A stretch of DNA of 64,000 bases. Source: Trogon surrucura (lineage: Eukaryota; Chordata; Aves; Trogoniformes; Trogonidae). The stretch lies in the NCBI GenBank assembly GCA_020746105.1, contig CM036617.1, forward strand, positions 146,463,578 to 146,527,577. Reading direction: 5' to 3'. A model generated the notes under the pieces. That model searched no databases, had not been told where the DNA came from, and was given only the letters and a program-made list of their open reading frames with translations. Each line of letters starts with the position of its first letter. Within the stretch, counting starts at the first letter, position 1. Of the stretch, positions 1 to 10,062 are shown piece after piece. A program made the translations under genes and the position numbers.

Positions 1-1401
1 AATCTTCTTACGATTCCCTGTACTAGCAAAATCCCTGTATTTTACTGTAGAGAGATGGAAATTTCCATAGCTGAGGGGAAGTGCGGTTCCAGGGATGCAG
101 CATGGGGAGGGGAAAAGGAGGTGACGAATAGAGGAAGAAAGTATACTAGGGAAAGGGAATGTACCCCTGAATGTTTTGAGCTGAATGGGGAGTTTTTGCA
201 GTTGCTTTGCCATCTAAAGAAGGACCAATGCTCCATGGAAGTCCCCCATTCTTTTGTTCGGTTCCATTAAATTGTGCAAGTATCCTAGGGAAAGGGGCTG
301 TCCTAGTCTGTCTGATACTCTTGGGTTATTGATAAAAATAGAATAGAGAATATCTCCTTGTTTTCAGTCTATTTGCATAGTTCTTCCTAGAGCAGAATGG
401 TCTGTTCTTCTTCTGTCAACAAAGGGACCACTTGTCTTGGGGTATTGACTTGTTCTATGAGGCCTTGAATTCTTTTCTCTTTTTACTTTTTTTTTTTTCT
501 TCCCTTTCCCTGACCCTTCGTCTCACTGAGTTGTAGCACACTTGCCTCTGGCTAGGAATATTAATGAGCATTTCTTTTCAAGAGCTTATGCAGATTCCAC
601 TCTGTGAATCAGCTGGCAAGAGGTGCTGTCCAAGTAACTTACCCAGAGTAGTGCCCAGGGGCAGAGCGTATGAGTGCATGGCATGCCTCGTTCCTGGCCT
701 GAGAATAAAAGGTCAAAGAGTCGACTTTCAATGTGGGGTGCCTTGTATGTCATGGATGGCTCAGACAGAGCCCTTCATACAACAAAGGTTATTTAAATAA
801 CTATAAATTAGGAATGGGTCCTAAAAATGTAAATTTGCATCAAGATGGGGAACTGAGTGGCTCAGGTGGTTCATTATTAACTACATAAGCCTTATTCTTT
901 TGGTAGTTCTGATCTGCTCCAAGTCAGAAAAGACATAGAACGTTAAAACTGTCTAAGTAGGGTTCACTAACAGGCATAATATTAATTTAGTTCGCTAAAT
1001 GTGAGTGCGTTTTCCAGTAGAAGACTCTTGACTACATTGTGCATTTCCATCGTAGATAGACAAACTCAGTCAATGAAAATTAAAAAAATCCTGAACAGAC
1101 TAGATTGAAGAAATTGAGCACTCCAGCATCTTGGAAAAGAAGAGCCATTTGAGATGAGGGGTGTCAGAATGTCAGTATAGACACTATGACACTGCTTCAT
1201 ATTTGAATACAAATTGCTTTCTGTTCTCTAATGACATAAAGCCATGCTTACTGACCTCCTCTGGATCCTTCTGTGATCTTGGCCTTGGTGGTGGTTCTTC
1301 AGAGCATTGAGCCTCTGAGGTGATGGGTTCTGCCCACCACTCCCAGATGTGGTGTTGGGCTGGCATTTTTCAACCCCTAGTTGACATAAACATCAAATTA
1401 G
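1..1401. other. Unique AT-leaning DNA, no gene seen
   Basis: I see no coding gene and no repeat I can name. Short open frames here are of chance length, with no start context, splice structure or domain. A 12-T run at 487-498 sits in a pyrimidine-rich tract. The block ends at the 3' tail of a minus-strand CR1. Confidence 0.6.
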
Positions 1402-1700
1402 CATAGAATCATAGAATGTTAGGGGTTGGAAGGGACCTCTAGAGATCTAGCCCAACCCTCCTGCCAGAGCAGGATCCCCCAGGGCAACCACACAGGAACG
1501 CATCCAGGCGGATTTTGAAAGTCTCCAAAGAAGGAGACTCCACAATCTCTCTGGGCAGCCTGTGCCAGTGCTCTGTTACCCTCACTGTAAAGAAATTTCT
1601 CCTCATGTTGAGGTGGAACAGCTTGTGTTCTAACTTCAACCCATTATTTCTATGATGTTTAGTTTCTAAGGACTCTCTGATCTGACCTGATCTCTGGTGT
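1402..1700 (-). mobile_element. CR1 LINE 3' fragment, minus strand
   Basis: This is a 5'-truncated chicken-repeat-1 (CR1) non-LTR retrotransposon. On the minus strand it runs from a piece of the ORF2 C-terminus (about 1648 down to 1471) into the 3' UTR and the terminal octamer-like repeat (two copies of an ATTCTATG-type unit at about 1403-1418 as read on that strand). The translated piece carries the motifs LKLEHKLFHLNMRRNFF, VRVTEHWHRLPRE and SPSLETFKIRLDAFL, the tail characteristic of avian CR1 ORF2. The same protein tail recurs at 6464-6631. There is no catalytic domain, so the copy is dead on arrival. The boundary on the 5' side (about 1650-1705) is fuzzy. It abuts an oppositely oriented CR1 tail. 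Confidence 0.93.
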
Positions 1701-1717
1701 TTAGTAACGTGGTTTAC

Positions 1718-1835
1718 TAGTGGACCTGGCAGTGCTAGGTTAATGGTTGGACTCAATGATATTAAAGGTCTTTTCCAACTGATATGACACTATGTTTCTT
1801 AGAGGTCTTTTCTGACCTTACTGATTCTATGATAA
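1718..1835 (+). mobile_element. CR1 3' tail, plus strand (second subfamily)
   Basis: This reads as a CR1 3' UTR on the plus strand: GTTGGACTCAATGAT, then TTAAAGGTCTTTTCCAACT, then a degraded terminal repeat. A second partial tail at 1803-1833 ends in GATTCTATGAT. The UTR wording differs from that of the adjacent minus-strand copy, which uses CCTCTAGAGATCT, so the two belong to different CR1 subfamilies and are not two halves of one inverted element. The repeated tail could be a local duplication or a third fragment. Confidence 0.8.
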
Positions 1836-2489
1836 AAGGTCTGAAAGGACAGATGCATAACACCATTCTGGGAAATATTGTTAAAAATTCAGCCAAATCA
1901 TTCTAAATTTTGGGGCAGTTTAAATTGTTTCTGGTAATTCTTCTCAGTGGGGTTCTTACCATTGGGAAGAGAGGTTAGCGTAACTTGATTGCAAAAAAAT
2001 GCATAATATTCGCCTGTAGGAATCCAAACAACCATGTGCTAGGTTGAATCATCACAATTTGCATTACCTGAAAAATAGAAACAAGATGGTTGCTAAAATC
2101 AGCATTCTTGAAGGATTTATATGATTATATGTCCAAGACTGGACTATGATGAAAGGGCCACTTTTTTGCAACCATTTTTTATTTTTAACTGTTGGTCCCA
2201 CTGAAAATGAAAAAATATATATAGAGATACTTTTATATAGATAAGACTCCAGAAAAAATAAACACCAACACTGATGTGTAACTACTGGATTTTGTTTCTT
2301 TCATTTACATCCTTCCATTTGCCTATATGGGCGAATTTCTATACAAAATCTTTGTTCTATTCCTGGGCCTGAGATGTAAGGCTTATTCAAATTCTGTAAG
2401 GTTTTTCAGAAAGCCAATAGATACGTTCCTCCCTTGTGCTGTTTGAAGGAGAGATACAACAATCCAAGGACTAAAGTACTTGGTAGACT
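1836..2489. other. Unique AT-rich DNA, no gene seen
   Basis: I see nothing annotatable. A short AT-rich stretch at about 2212-2243 alternates T and A. Confidence 0.5.
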
Positions 2490-2605
2490 GTGGAAAACTA
2501 AGCTTTAGTTCCCTGTTCTGCCACAGATTTCTGCACAACTTGGGGCAAGTTGCTTAATCTCCTTACGACAATGCATCTCCTGCAAAATGAACGTAACAGC
2601 ATAAA
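2490..2605 (+). mobile_element. MIR-type SINE remnant
   Basis: The order of short conserved pieces matches the core and 3' part of the ancient tRNA-derived MIR SINE: a TAGTTCCCTGTTCTGCCAC block, then CTTGGGGCAAGTTGCTTAA, then a CTCCTGCAAAATGA-like block corresponding to the usual cytosine-rich and AAAATG end. Divergence is high, with several mismatches and small indels, as expected for an element that stopped moving before birds and mammals diverged or soon after. A second copy in the same orientation lies 630 bp downstream. Confidence 0.7.
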
Positions 2606-3237
2606 CAGACATGTTCTGAGAACATATATAAAGTTTTGCCAGGAATTGATTAGCATTAGCAAGATTCAGGCTTAAATTTCAGGTGATTTCTACTCATATG
2701 TTAACCTCAAGCCCCATACTGAAAACAGCAAAAAAACCAGTTGGACTTCTGGTGCTCAGTGAGTTAATTTTCCCAATTCACAAGCGTGAGTCATCGCTTT
2801 AAAGGCAGTATTATTTGGAAGAGAGAGAACTCCATAAAAACTTTGGAGCCCAATGCTGGAAGCTATTGCCGTCCATCCAGATGACTACTGCCCAGGCACA
2901 TTCACACAAAATTACTTGACCTAGAGCTCATTGTGCTTTTACAGTTAGCAGTTTTTCTTCACTTTGTGGCAGAAGGTCCATTTTAACAGAAATACCTCTC
3001 TGGTCCTTTGTACGATTTCTCCATCACTCAGTGAGCTGTCAGCACAGGGCTTCTCTGATTTTGGGAAGCTTTGCTCTGGAGTTTCTTCTCGAGCTTTGTG
3101 GTTGTGCTGGTGCTTGGCTCTGTCCCCCACGTACTCAGAGTAAAAGTTTTGCAGTTGGATGCTAGGGCATAGGGACATCTAACTTCCCTAGGATGAATAT
3201 TTGAACTGATGACTTCTTTTATTTCTTTTCCTCATAG
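2606..3237. other. Unique spacer between two MIR-like copies
   Basis: No gene was recognised. A 77-codon open frame on the minus strand (2945-3178) has no recognisable motif and is taken as chance. Confidence 0.5.
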
Positions 3238-3335
3238 AGTGATCTTTGGCAAGTTACTTAGATTCTCTTCTGTTTCAGCGTTTCTAAAATGGGGGATAAG
3301 TTTCTCATCGGAGTATGTCACAGTGCCTTACTAGG
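3238..3335 (+). mobile_element. MIR-type SINE remnant, second copy
   Basis: The sequence shows the MIR 3' half: TTTGGCAAGTTACTTAGATT, then TTTCAGCGTTTCTAAAATGG, then a weakly matching GTCACAGTGCCTTACTAGGA segment. The CAAGTTACTTA and TAAAATGGGG blocks at the correct spacing are the diagnostic part. The copy is 5'-truncated. Confidence 0.7.
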
Positions 3336-4170
3336 ATCGTCTTCCATCCCCAGATTCTAGAAATTAAAACTATTATTGCCTTCAATATTTTAATAAAATT
3401 TACCGGCTAGACTAGATTGAAACTGCTTTTAAAATACTAAATATTTCAACATATTCAGTAGCAATCTCATGTGTGGAGGTTAAGTTTTTAAAATGCTTTT
3501 AGTGAAGTTTCAGTGTTTCATTCTTCTGACTTTTGCAGAAGCAGAGCTAATAGAAAGAACTGATTGCACTCAAGAAAAAGAGTTCTTGGATTTATAGCTA
3601 CAGTAGGAGTAACAGCAAAAAATGTAAGCAAAATGACTAAAAAATGACAGGAGTTCAGTGCAGCATGTAAACTTTAAATATTTACCGGAGAGGTGGAGAT
3701 TAAACATACCAGTAGTTAGACTATGGAAGAAATATCCTTGATGTAACTAGCCCTTCCCAGAGCTGATTTTATTCTTATACTTGAAAACCTTAACCTTCCT
3801 TCCCTGTCTTCAGGACATAATTCCCTGAGGAAAATGGTTTCTTTACTCCTATGCCAGATTCTTCAGTCTGCGATTCAGTTATTCTTTGTAGAGCACCAGG
3901 AACATCTCAACTGACAGGCACTTTTGTAGGTGCTACAGATTTTAGCTGTCAGTGTAACATACCAGAGTGGGATGACTTTAAAAATATTTCTTAGTATGAT
4001 GTAAATTTGCTGTAACTGATTATGACACTCGGGTCTCTGAAGTTATTGTTACTTTCTTCCATTTTGTTGAAAAGCAGTAACAGGGAAACTGATTGCTGTA
4101 ACTTCTGGTAACATTTAGGGGTTGTATTTTATTTTGATTCACAACCTAATGCCAATTAGTGTCAGTTGCA
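3336..4170. other. Unique AT-rich DNA, no gene seen
   Basis: I see no coding, RNA or repeat feature that I can support. Confidence 0.5.
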
Positions 4171-4490
4171 TCACAGAAGTTAGAGGTGGAAAACACCTAT
4201 TAGATAATGGCAGGGCATGACTGTTCCCCCAATGAATTCTCAAGTGCTTTGTCTCATCTAGTTTTAAATTACTCAAGCAATTGAGGTGTCTCTGGGGAGG
4301 CTATTCCACAGCCTGACGTACCTTGCCATTAAGCAATATTTCCTCCTATACAGACTAATTTTTTCCTTTGCTTATTTTTATCATATTGCTGCTAGTTCAC
4401 CCTTTGCTGTAGCTAAACTATTCCCTTTCCTCTCATGTGTTTACTCTTTTCAGACTCCAGTCCATAAATAAACATTCCATCCTTGTTTAT
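4171..4490 (-). mobile_element. Old CR1 LINE 3' region, minus strand
   Basis: The order of pieces matches the antisense of an ancient CR1 3' region: TTAGAGGTGGAAAACACCTA near 4181, TCAAGTGCTTTGTCTCATC, CTCAAGCAATTGAGGTGTC, GGCTATTCCACAGCCTGACG, a CAATATTTCCTCCTA block and TATTGCTGCTAGTTCACCC. These correspond to the 3' UTR and the antisense of the ORF2 tail. Divergence is much greater than in the copies at 1402 and 6401, so this is an older subfamily. The 5' limit is unclear, and homology may fade out anywhere from 4420 to 4600. Confidence 0.8.
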
Positions 4491-5189
4491 TATATGCCTA
4501 TATTTCCTTCTGTATGCCCTACATTTCTTTCCTTTCATGTCATCTCATAATACAGACTCTTCTCTTCTGGGACCTCTTTCTGATGTCAGGCACCTCAGAC
4601 TGCAACGGTTGTTGTAGGAGCAGTCTCATCAGTGCCCTGCGTAGACAAACTATCCTGGCTTTTGGCGAGGTGCCACTCTGAGTGACACCAGTGTTTCTCA
4701 CTCTCTCAGCGCTGCTGAACATTCCACTCACCATTGGTCATACGCCCAAGGACCCTGATGCGTTGTTGTTAGAAATATGTGAGGAAAAATAGGTGCTTTA
4801 GAGTTCTTCAGGGGAAGTAGGCCTGGTGACTCAAACTGTACAGCTGAGATGAGAAACACGATAGACATCTCTACCACTTGTTCCACTGAAAAAGCTCAAG
4901 CCACTTAAAACGTAAATCAGTTGTGGAAGATTTCCAATGTTCTTAAGAAAGAACTAAGCATTTTATACTAATTTATAGTTGAAAAAAATAGTTGTGTAGA
5001 GATCTCTACCAGTGTTTGCAAAGAGGCTACAAACGTTAGGTGATTGATTGTTTGCATGTTGAACTCGAATGAACTCCTTCAGTCTAGGCACCTAGAAGTA
5101 TTTTGAAGCTAATTTGCCTGACACCATCTAAGATGAGGACCGGGATTCAGATATAGTGCCAGAGTAACCCTAAACTGTCTATGTCGTGC
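4491..5189. other. Unique DNA, possibly extended CR1 decay
   Basis: No gene was recognised. The first 100-200 bases could be a further eroded part of the neighbouring minus-strand CR1, but I cannot align them by eye. Confidence 0.4.
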
Positions 5190-5224
5190 AGCAGATTGAT
5201 CCAACCTAGTCCATTCTATGATAA
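5190..5224 (+). mobile_element. Possible CR1 3'-tail scrap
   Basis: The string GATCCAACCTAGTCC followed by ATTCTATGAT resembles the last 35 bases of a CR1 on the plus strand (end of the UTR plus one terminal repeat unit). The match is short, so it could be chance. Confidence 0.4.
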
Positions 5225-6400
5225 GCCTTCTGTGACCAAAAGGCAGCCCCTCCTTGCAACCCAGTATAGCAGAGTAGCTGCGCTGTGTGCAGGCCTCTGG
5301 GCTGGCCACGCCTTTCTTCAGAGCACTGTATTAACGCAAGAACTGGCCGTTTTGTTCCCAAATGTTTTACTGAGCTCTCCTGCTCCACCTTGTTCCCAGC
5401 TGGTAATGCACACTTTTATCTTTTTTAGTCTTAATTGTTTAAAATGCAACCAACCTCCAGATTCAGGGCTGGAATCTTGAACCAGTCATCTCTGTGATTA
5501 ACAGAGACTGTAGTCAGACCCTGAGGTAAGAGTTAAAGCTGAACAGCAGGTTGGGGCTAATTGTTATTAATCTTCTCTTTTATGTTTTTGTTAATGAAGG
5601 ATAAATGTTTGTGAGTCATATTTCTTAGTTCCTCAGATCCGAGGGAAGATTAGTACTTAGCTGACTTAAAAAAAATAAAAATCCAGGATAAAAAAGGAGT
5701 AGTAGAAATTGGGTTTTGCAGCTTTTCTCATGGTAAGGAGTGTTGTTCTGTCCTATTTCCTTTGTCTGCCTATCTTTGTTTGTCCCTACTTCTGTCTTTC
5801 TGAGCGAGCAAGATTTTTCCAGTGCAACATAGCAGATTTTATGTTGTCTTTAAATTACTAAGAAGGGGTAAATGCCTATATGTATTGTGTGGTAGTCTTT
5901 CTGCATTAAAAGGTGGAATGCAAAACTCCTCTAAAATGAAGGGACAAATGACAGTTTGTTGAGAGAAATGGAACACCATAGTGTTCTTTTTCTCTAGCTT
6001 TTACTCCTAATAACAGTGGGCAGTTAGAACATTTCTAAGGAAGGTCACAAACACCCTCAACGGGACATAAGGCTGGAGCGGTGGTGTAAAGCCCAAATAC
6101 TGCACTGGTGGTGCTGCTGCATTGCTGCCATGGGGGTTCCAAAGTCCTGCCGCAAGCCCTCACCCTGGGATGAGTGTGGTGGGGGGCTGTCAGGAGCTGC
6201 TGCTCGAACCCTCAGTGGGAGATGTCTCCATAGGAGGGATGTGGGGGAGTTGGGCTGGAGGAACTTGCGGTTTTTCTGACCATCTGGACAAGGAAATTCT
6301 GCTTTGAGACTAGGGATTGGAAAGGGCATGAAATTGCGTGCTTTATTTGTGCATGGCATTAAGAGCATGTTTGCTTTTTGATCTTTATATAAATATGAAG
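5225..6400. other. Unique DNA, no gene seen
   Basis: Overlapping open frames of 61-103 codons on both strands at about 6057-6368 share a locally GC-richer stretch and lack motifs. I regard them as chance. Confidence 0.5.
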
Positions 6401-6736
6401 GGTGTGTGTCAAGAAGAAGGAAACAGTCTCTTCTGTTCAGTGGTGCCCAGCAATGGAAAAAGAAATAATGGGTTTAAGTTAGAACATAGGAAGTTCTACC
6501 TCAACATGAGGAGAAACTTCTCTACTGTGAGGGTGACAGAGCACTGGAACAGGCTGCCCAGAGAGGTTGTGGAGTCTCCTCTGGAGACATTCAAAACCCG
6601 CCTGGACATGTTCCTGGGTGTCCTGCCCTAGGGGATCCTGCTCTGGCAGGAGAGTTGGACTAGATGATCTCTAGAGGTCCCTTCCAACCCCTAACATTCT
6701 ATGATTCTGTGATTCTATGATTCTAAGATTCTTTGA
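6401..6736 (+). mobile_element. CR1 LINE 3' fragment, best-preserved copy
   Basis: This is a 5'-truncated CR1 on the plus strand. The end of ORF2 reads from about 6464 to a TAG stop at 6629-6631, with [34 protein letters not shown] and [12 protein letters not shown] uninterrupted. It is followed by the 3' UTR (GGACTAGATGATCTCTAGAG, CCCTTCCAACCCCTAACATT) and three to five terminal units of the ATTCTATG/ATTCTGTG type ending near 6736. The frame is open across the tail, which together with the clean terminal repeats marks this as the youngest insertion in the window. It lacks the endonuclease and reverse transcriptase domains, so it is not mobile. It shares its UTR wording with the minus-strand copy at 1402-1700. 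Confidence 0.96.
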
Positions 6737-9700
6737 TCTAACTAGACCTTGGAAATGATCTGGAAAAGTGTGTGTTCATAGCAAGAGGTGGCAAGAGTTG
6801 AGTGCTTACAGTTTACTTGATGAAAGGAGAGCAAATGGTTCTTCATTAATTTAAATCTCTATCTTGAATGCAGTACATTCCTGCAGATCTTGAGAAACTT
6901 GTATGACCATACAGTTCTTTGCTCATTGCTGTGGTTAATTTAGGAGGAGCATTTCATGAGTCTCGATTGCTAAACAGAAAAGCAATCGAGAACTAGGAGA
7001 GGCTCAAATAATGTGAATGAGCTCTGGAAAAATAACTCAGCTTCTAGTTTATGTCCCAAGCCTAAAGCCGTGCCTGGCCCTATAAATCTGCTTATCATTG
7101 GTTGCTACATTTTGAAATTAAAGGGTCTTAAATTATGTTTCTGGGCGTGTTTTTTGATTCAGGCAGGTATAACTACATGCAGTCTCATTAACTTCAACAA
7201 TGTAGTGTAAATGGAGAAAGAATCCACTTTGTTGCCTGCTCTTGGTTTGCGCTTCATGTACTGCATGTACTGTGTGGAGGCTAGATCTAAATTCTGCATC
7301 AAGGCCCTCTTGTTCCTGTGGCACTCTGGGGAATTCTGTGATAAAATGGGAATTCTGTAGCAGCTACAAATAAATTCAGGTTCAGTTCCCTTTTACTGAA
7401 TTAAATATGTACATGAATAATACAATTGGCACAGTAATCCTTGTAGTTTACATTATAAAATGCAATTTTTTTATGTGTTCCCTACATTTTCAACATACCA
7501 CAAAACTTTGTTATGATAATGTATGTCTGCACTGTAAAACTTTTCAGCAGAAAAAAACCCCACAAGGCTCTGTGCAGGATACACTTTAGATTCATTACAT
7601 CCGTTTTGGGAGATAATTTGGATTTTGGACACCTGGCACATGTCCTCTCACCCTCTTTCATTTGCCTTAAGCCAAAAACCACTTGTCTGGGCCTGTGTGA
7701 ATTGACAAAACCCAAGTGTTCCAACTGCAACGTTCAATACTGCGTCTTGAATCAACAGTTTTTAATTGTTCCTGAAGGTGAAAACAGTTAATGCTGACAT
7801 TTATAATAGCCATAATTCACTTCCAGACCTAACATTGTCTGTATTATGCAATTTTTTCATTTACATTGATGCAGCGCTATGCAGTGTAACACTGTATTAT
7901 GTGTGATACCGTACAGACTCCAAGTCAGGGTAAACCTGGATTTCAGGAGTGACAGGTACACAAACTCATTTCTTATAGGAAGTTTGTGTGGAAAAGAGAA
8001 GCGATGAGAAACACGGTGACTTGTCCCCGGCAGCAGGAGAGTTGACCATGCAGAGGCTTCAGAGGCTTTTACTGTGCAGTACAGTGACACAACATCTCCT
8101 GGATGGTTTTTCCTTCCAAACTACTCGCGTTCTTTTTAAGAGTAGGTGATGTCTTTCACAATTATTTTGTTAGAGGTAATTCTAGAACATGCTTTGCAAT
8201 GTAAATTGCAAAAAATATAGGCATATACTTAAAAGTTATCAAGGTATCTCTGTGTATTTCCTAGCGGTACAGATACTTAATATCTACTGAGCTTAGTGGG
8301 TGGCCACCTAATTAATGAAATCTTTCCAGGACTTCATAATGGGGTGTACCATTTTCTTTACCGTTAATAAGAAAATGACCGGGCTTGCTTACAAAAAAAT
8401 CATCTGGAGACTTCTACAGCTGAAAGCACAATTTTGAGTCCTCCTTTAATGTAAACATGGTTTCAAAGACACACAAAAGCAGGATATGTCAGTCCCAGCA
8501 ATATAGCCAGTGTTATGCCTTGATTTTTTATAATATTAGAGCAATGTCATTCTGGCTCTAATTCTTATGCCAGGGTAAATGTTTTCTAGTATCTTGGAAG
8601 CTAGACATGTAGTCAGGTCCCATTGTTCATCCTTCTCCATGTGAATAATAATTTTTACGGTGGCTATGGTCCTCATATAAAGAAATCAGCCTCTTTTTTA
8701 ATTGTCATTTTAGATCTATTATTAGATTTAAATTTAGAGAATGAATGCAGATGGAGTGTTAAATTTGGTATGCTCCAGCAGAAAGCAGGAAGGGACTATA
8801 ACTATATATATATTTATATATGGTGTATATATCATGACTGTCTATATCAGTGTACATGTGTCACAGTCAGGATGCCTGCGGTCCTACCCTGGTGTTACTG
8901 TGAGTCACTTGCTCTGTACGTATAGTTAGTTTAAGCTGCAGAAATCTTTATTACTGGGGGAAAATTCATCCTTCATTGCAGTGGGTGGAACTTCCTATGA
9001 TTTCAGCGGGAGTGCCCCTTGCCTCCACGCGGGTGCATTTTCTCCTCGGGGAGGAAGTTCTGGCACGGAGTTTCAAAAGTGGGTTTTTAACAGAGCATCG
9101 TATAACATTTTTACACTTGTTTCCTAACATAAAAGATGATACTAGGCAATGGTACTGGCAGGACTTGCTTACACAGATGCTATTGGTAGTTTAGATAAAC
9201 AGTAACACCTAGGATGCCAGATGTTGTGATTCATCCCTAGTGCTTGCCAAACTGTAATTCATATTACATTAGGGGCTACTGGTTATTTATTTTCAGCCCA
9301 CTAGAAGTCTAATTGACTGTTCCTCCACCCTCTCCCCCCACTCTTTCTTCCTCTCATTTACTTTTCTTTCACCTGCGTTAGTACTCGTTTTGGCCTGAAG
9401 CATAGAGAAATCCTATAGGTCATCCAGGGATCAGGTACCCTAGGCCAGGGTATCCTAGTTTTACTTAATGGTTAGTGATGGCATCCAAATCATTTCCCAT
9501 TTTCCTATTGAGAGGTGGGTGAGGGGAGAAACTGAAAACCTTTGCCAAGAAGCACTCTGTGGTGGGTACTAAAATAAGTCAGGTAGCAGATGTCCAATCC
9601 AAACTTTGGTGGGTAATTAGCTGATTCAATATCCAAAAGAAGCAGGTAATTGTTGTGATTTGTGAATCCTCTGCCAGGGCAGATATTTTACAGCTTGCAG

Positions 9701-9968
9701 ATATTTCTCTAATGAGGGAGGATATCATGAGCTCTGAGCAGTAAAACACTGTTTTCTTAGTATTCAAAAAGAATGGCTGTTTTTTTTCTTTAGGGATGTT
9801 CTTGGCATAGACTGTTCTTGTTCTTTTCTTTGTTATTTCTTGGAAGTCTTCTGAAAACTATTGATGCAGTATGCAAATCCAATGCAGGAAATGTAATGTT
9901 ATATAAGTGTAATTGGCCTTTTATTCAAAGGCGTTATTATTCCTCCCTGAATATTTAGTCCTTTCTTA
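6737..9968. other. Unique AT-rich DNA with small simple repeats
   Basis: No gene was recognised. It contains a perfect 11-bp hairpin (6961-6991, listed separately), a perfect 9-bp tandem duplication CATGTACTG at 7255-7272, and an AT-alternating stretch at 8797-8833. Segments near 7180-7205 and 8975-9010 contain worn CATTAACTTCAA or ATTTCAGCGGGAG words reminiscent of a common but very old amniote repeat. I cannot place them in a family. Confidence 0.5.
6961..6991. repeat. Perfect 11-bp inverted repeat, 9-nt loop
   Basis: The left arm TCTCGATTGCT (6961-6971) is the exact reverse complement of the right arm AGCAATCGAGA (6981-6991), separated by AAACAGAAA. Pairing does not extend beyond the arms. 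It is too short for a microRNA precursor. No function is assigned. Confidence 0.85.
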
Positions 9969-10062
9969 AGAAAAAAAAAAAAAGAAAAAAAAAAGAAGTG
10001 AGAAAACAAAGAGAGAGAAAACAGCAAAGTTTAAACATAATCATATATTTAAAAAAAAAAAT
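9969..10062. repeat. A-rich low-complexity tract
   Basis: Near-pure A runs are interrupted by single G bases (9970-9994), followed by A/G-rich sequence with GAGAGAGAAAA and a further A run at about 10051. This is simple sequence. It has no coding meaning. Confidence 0.9.
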
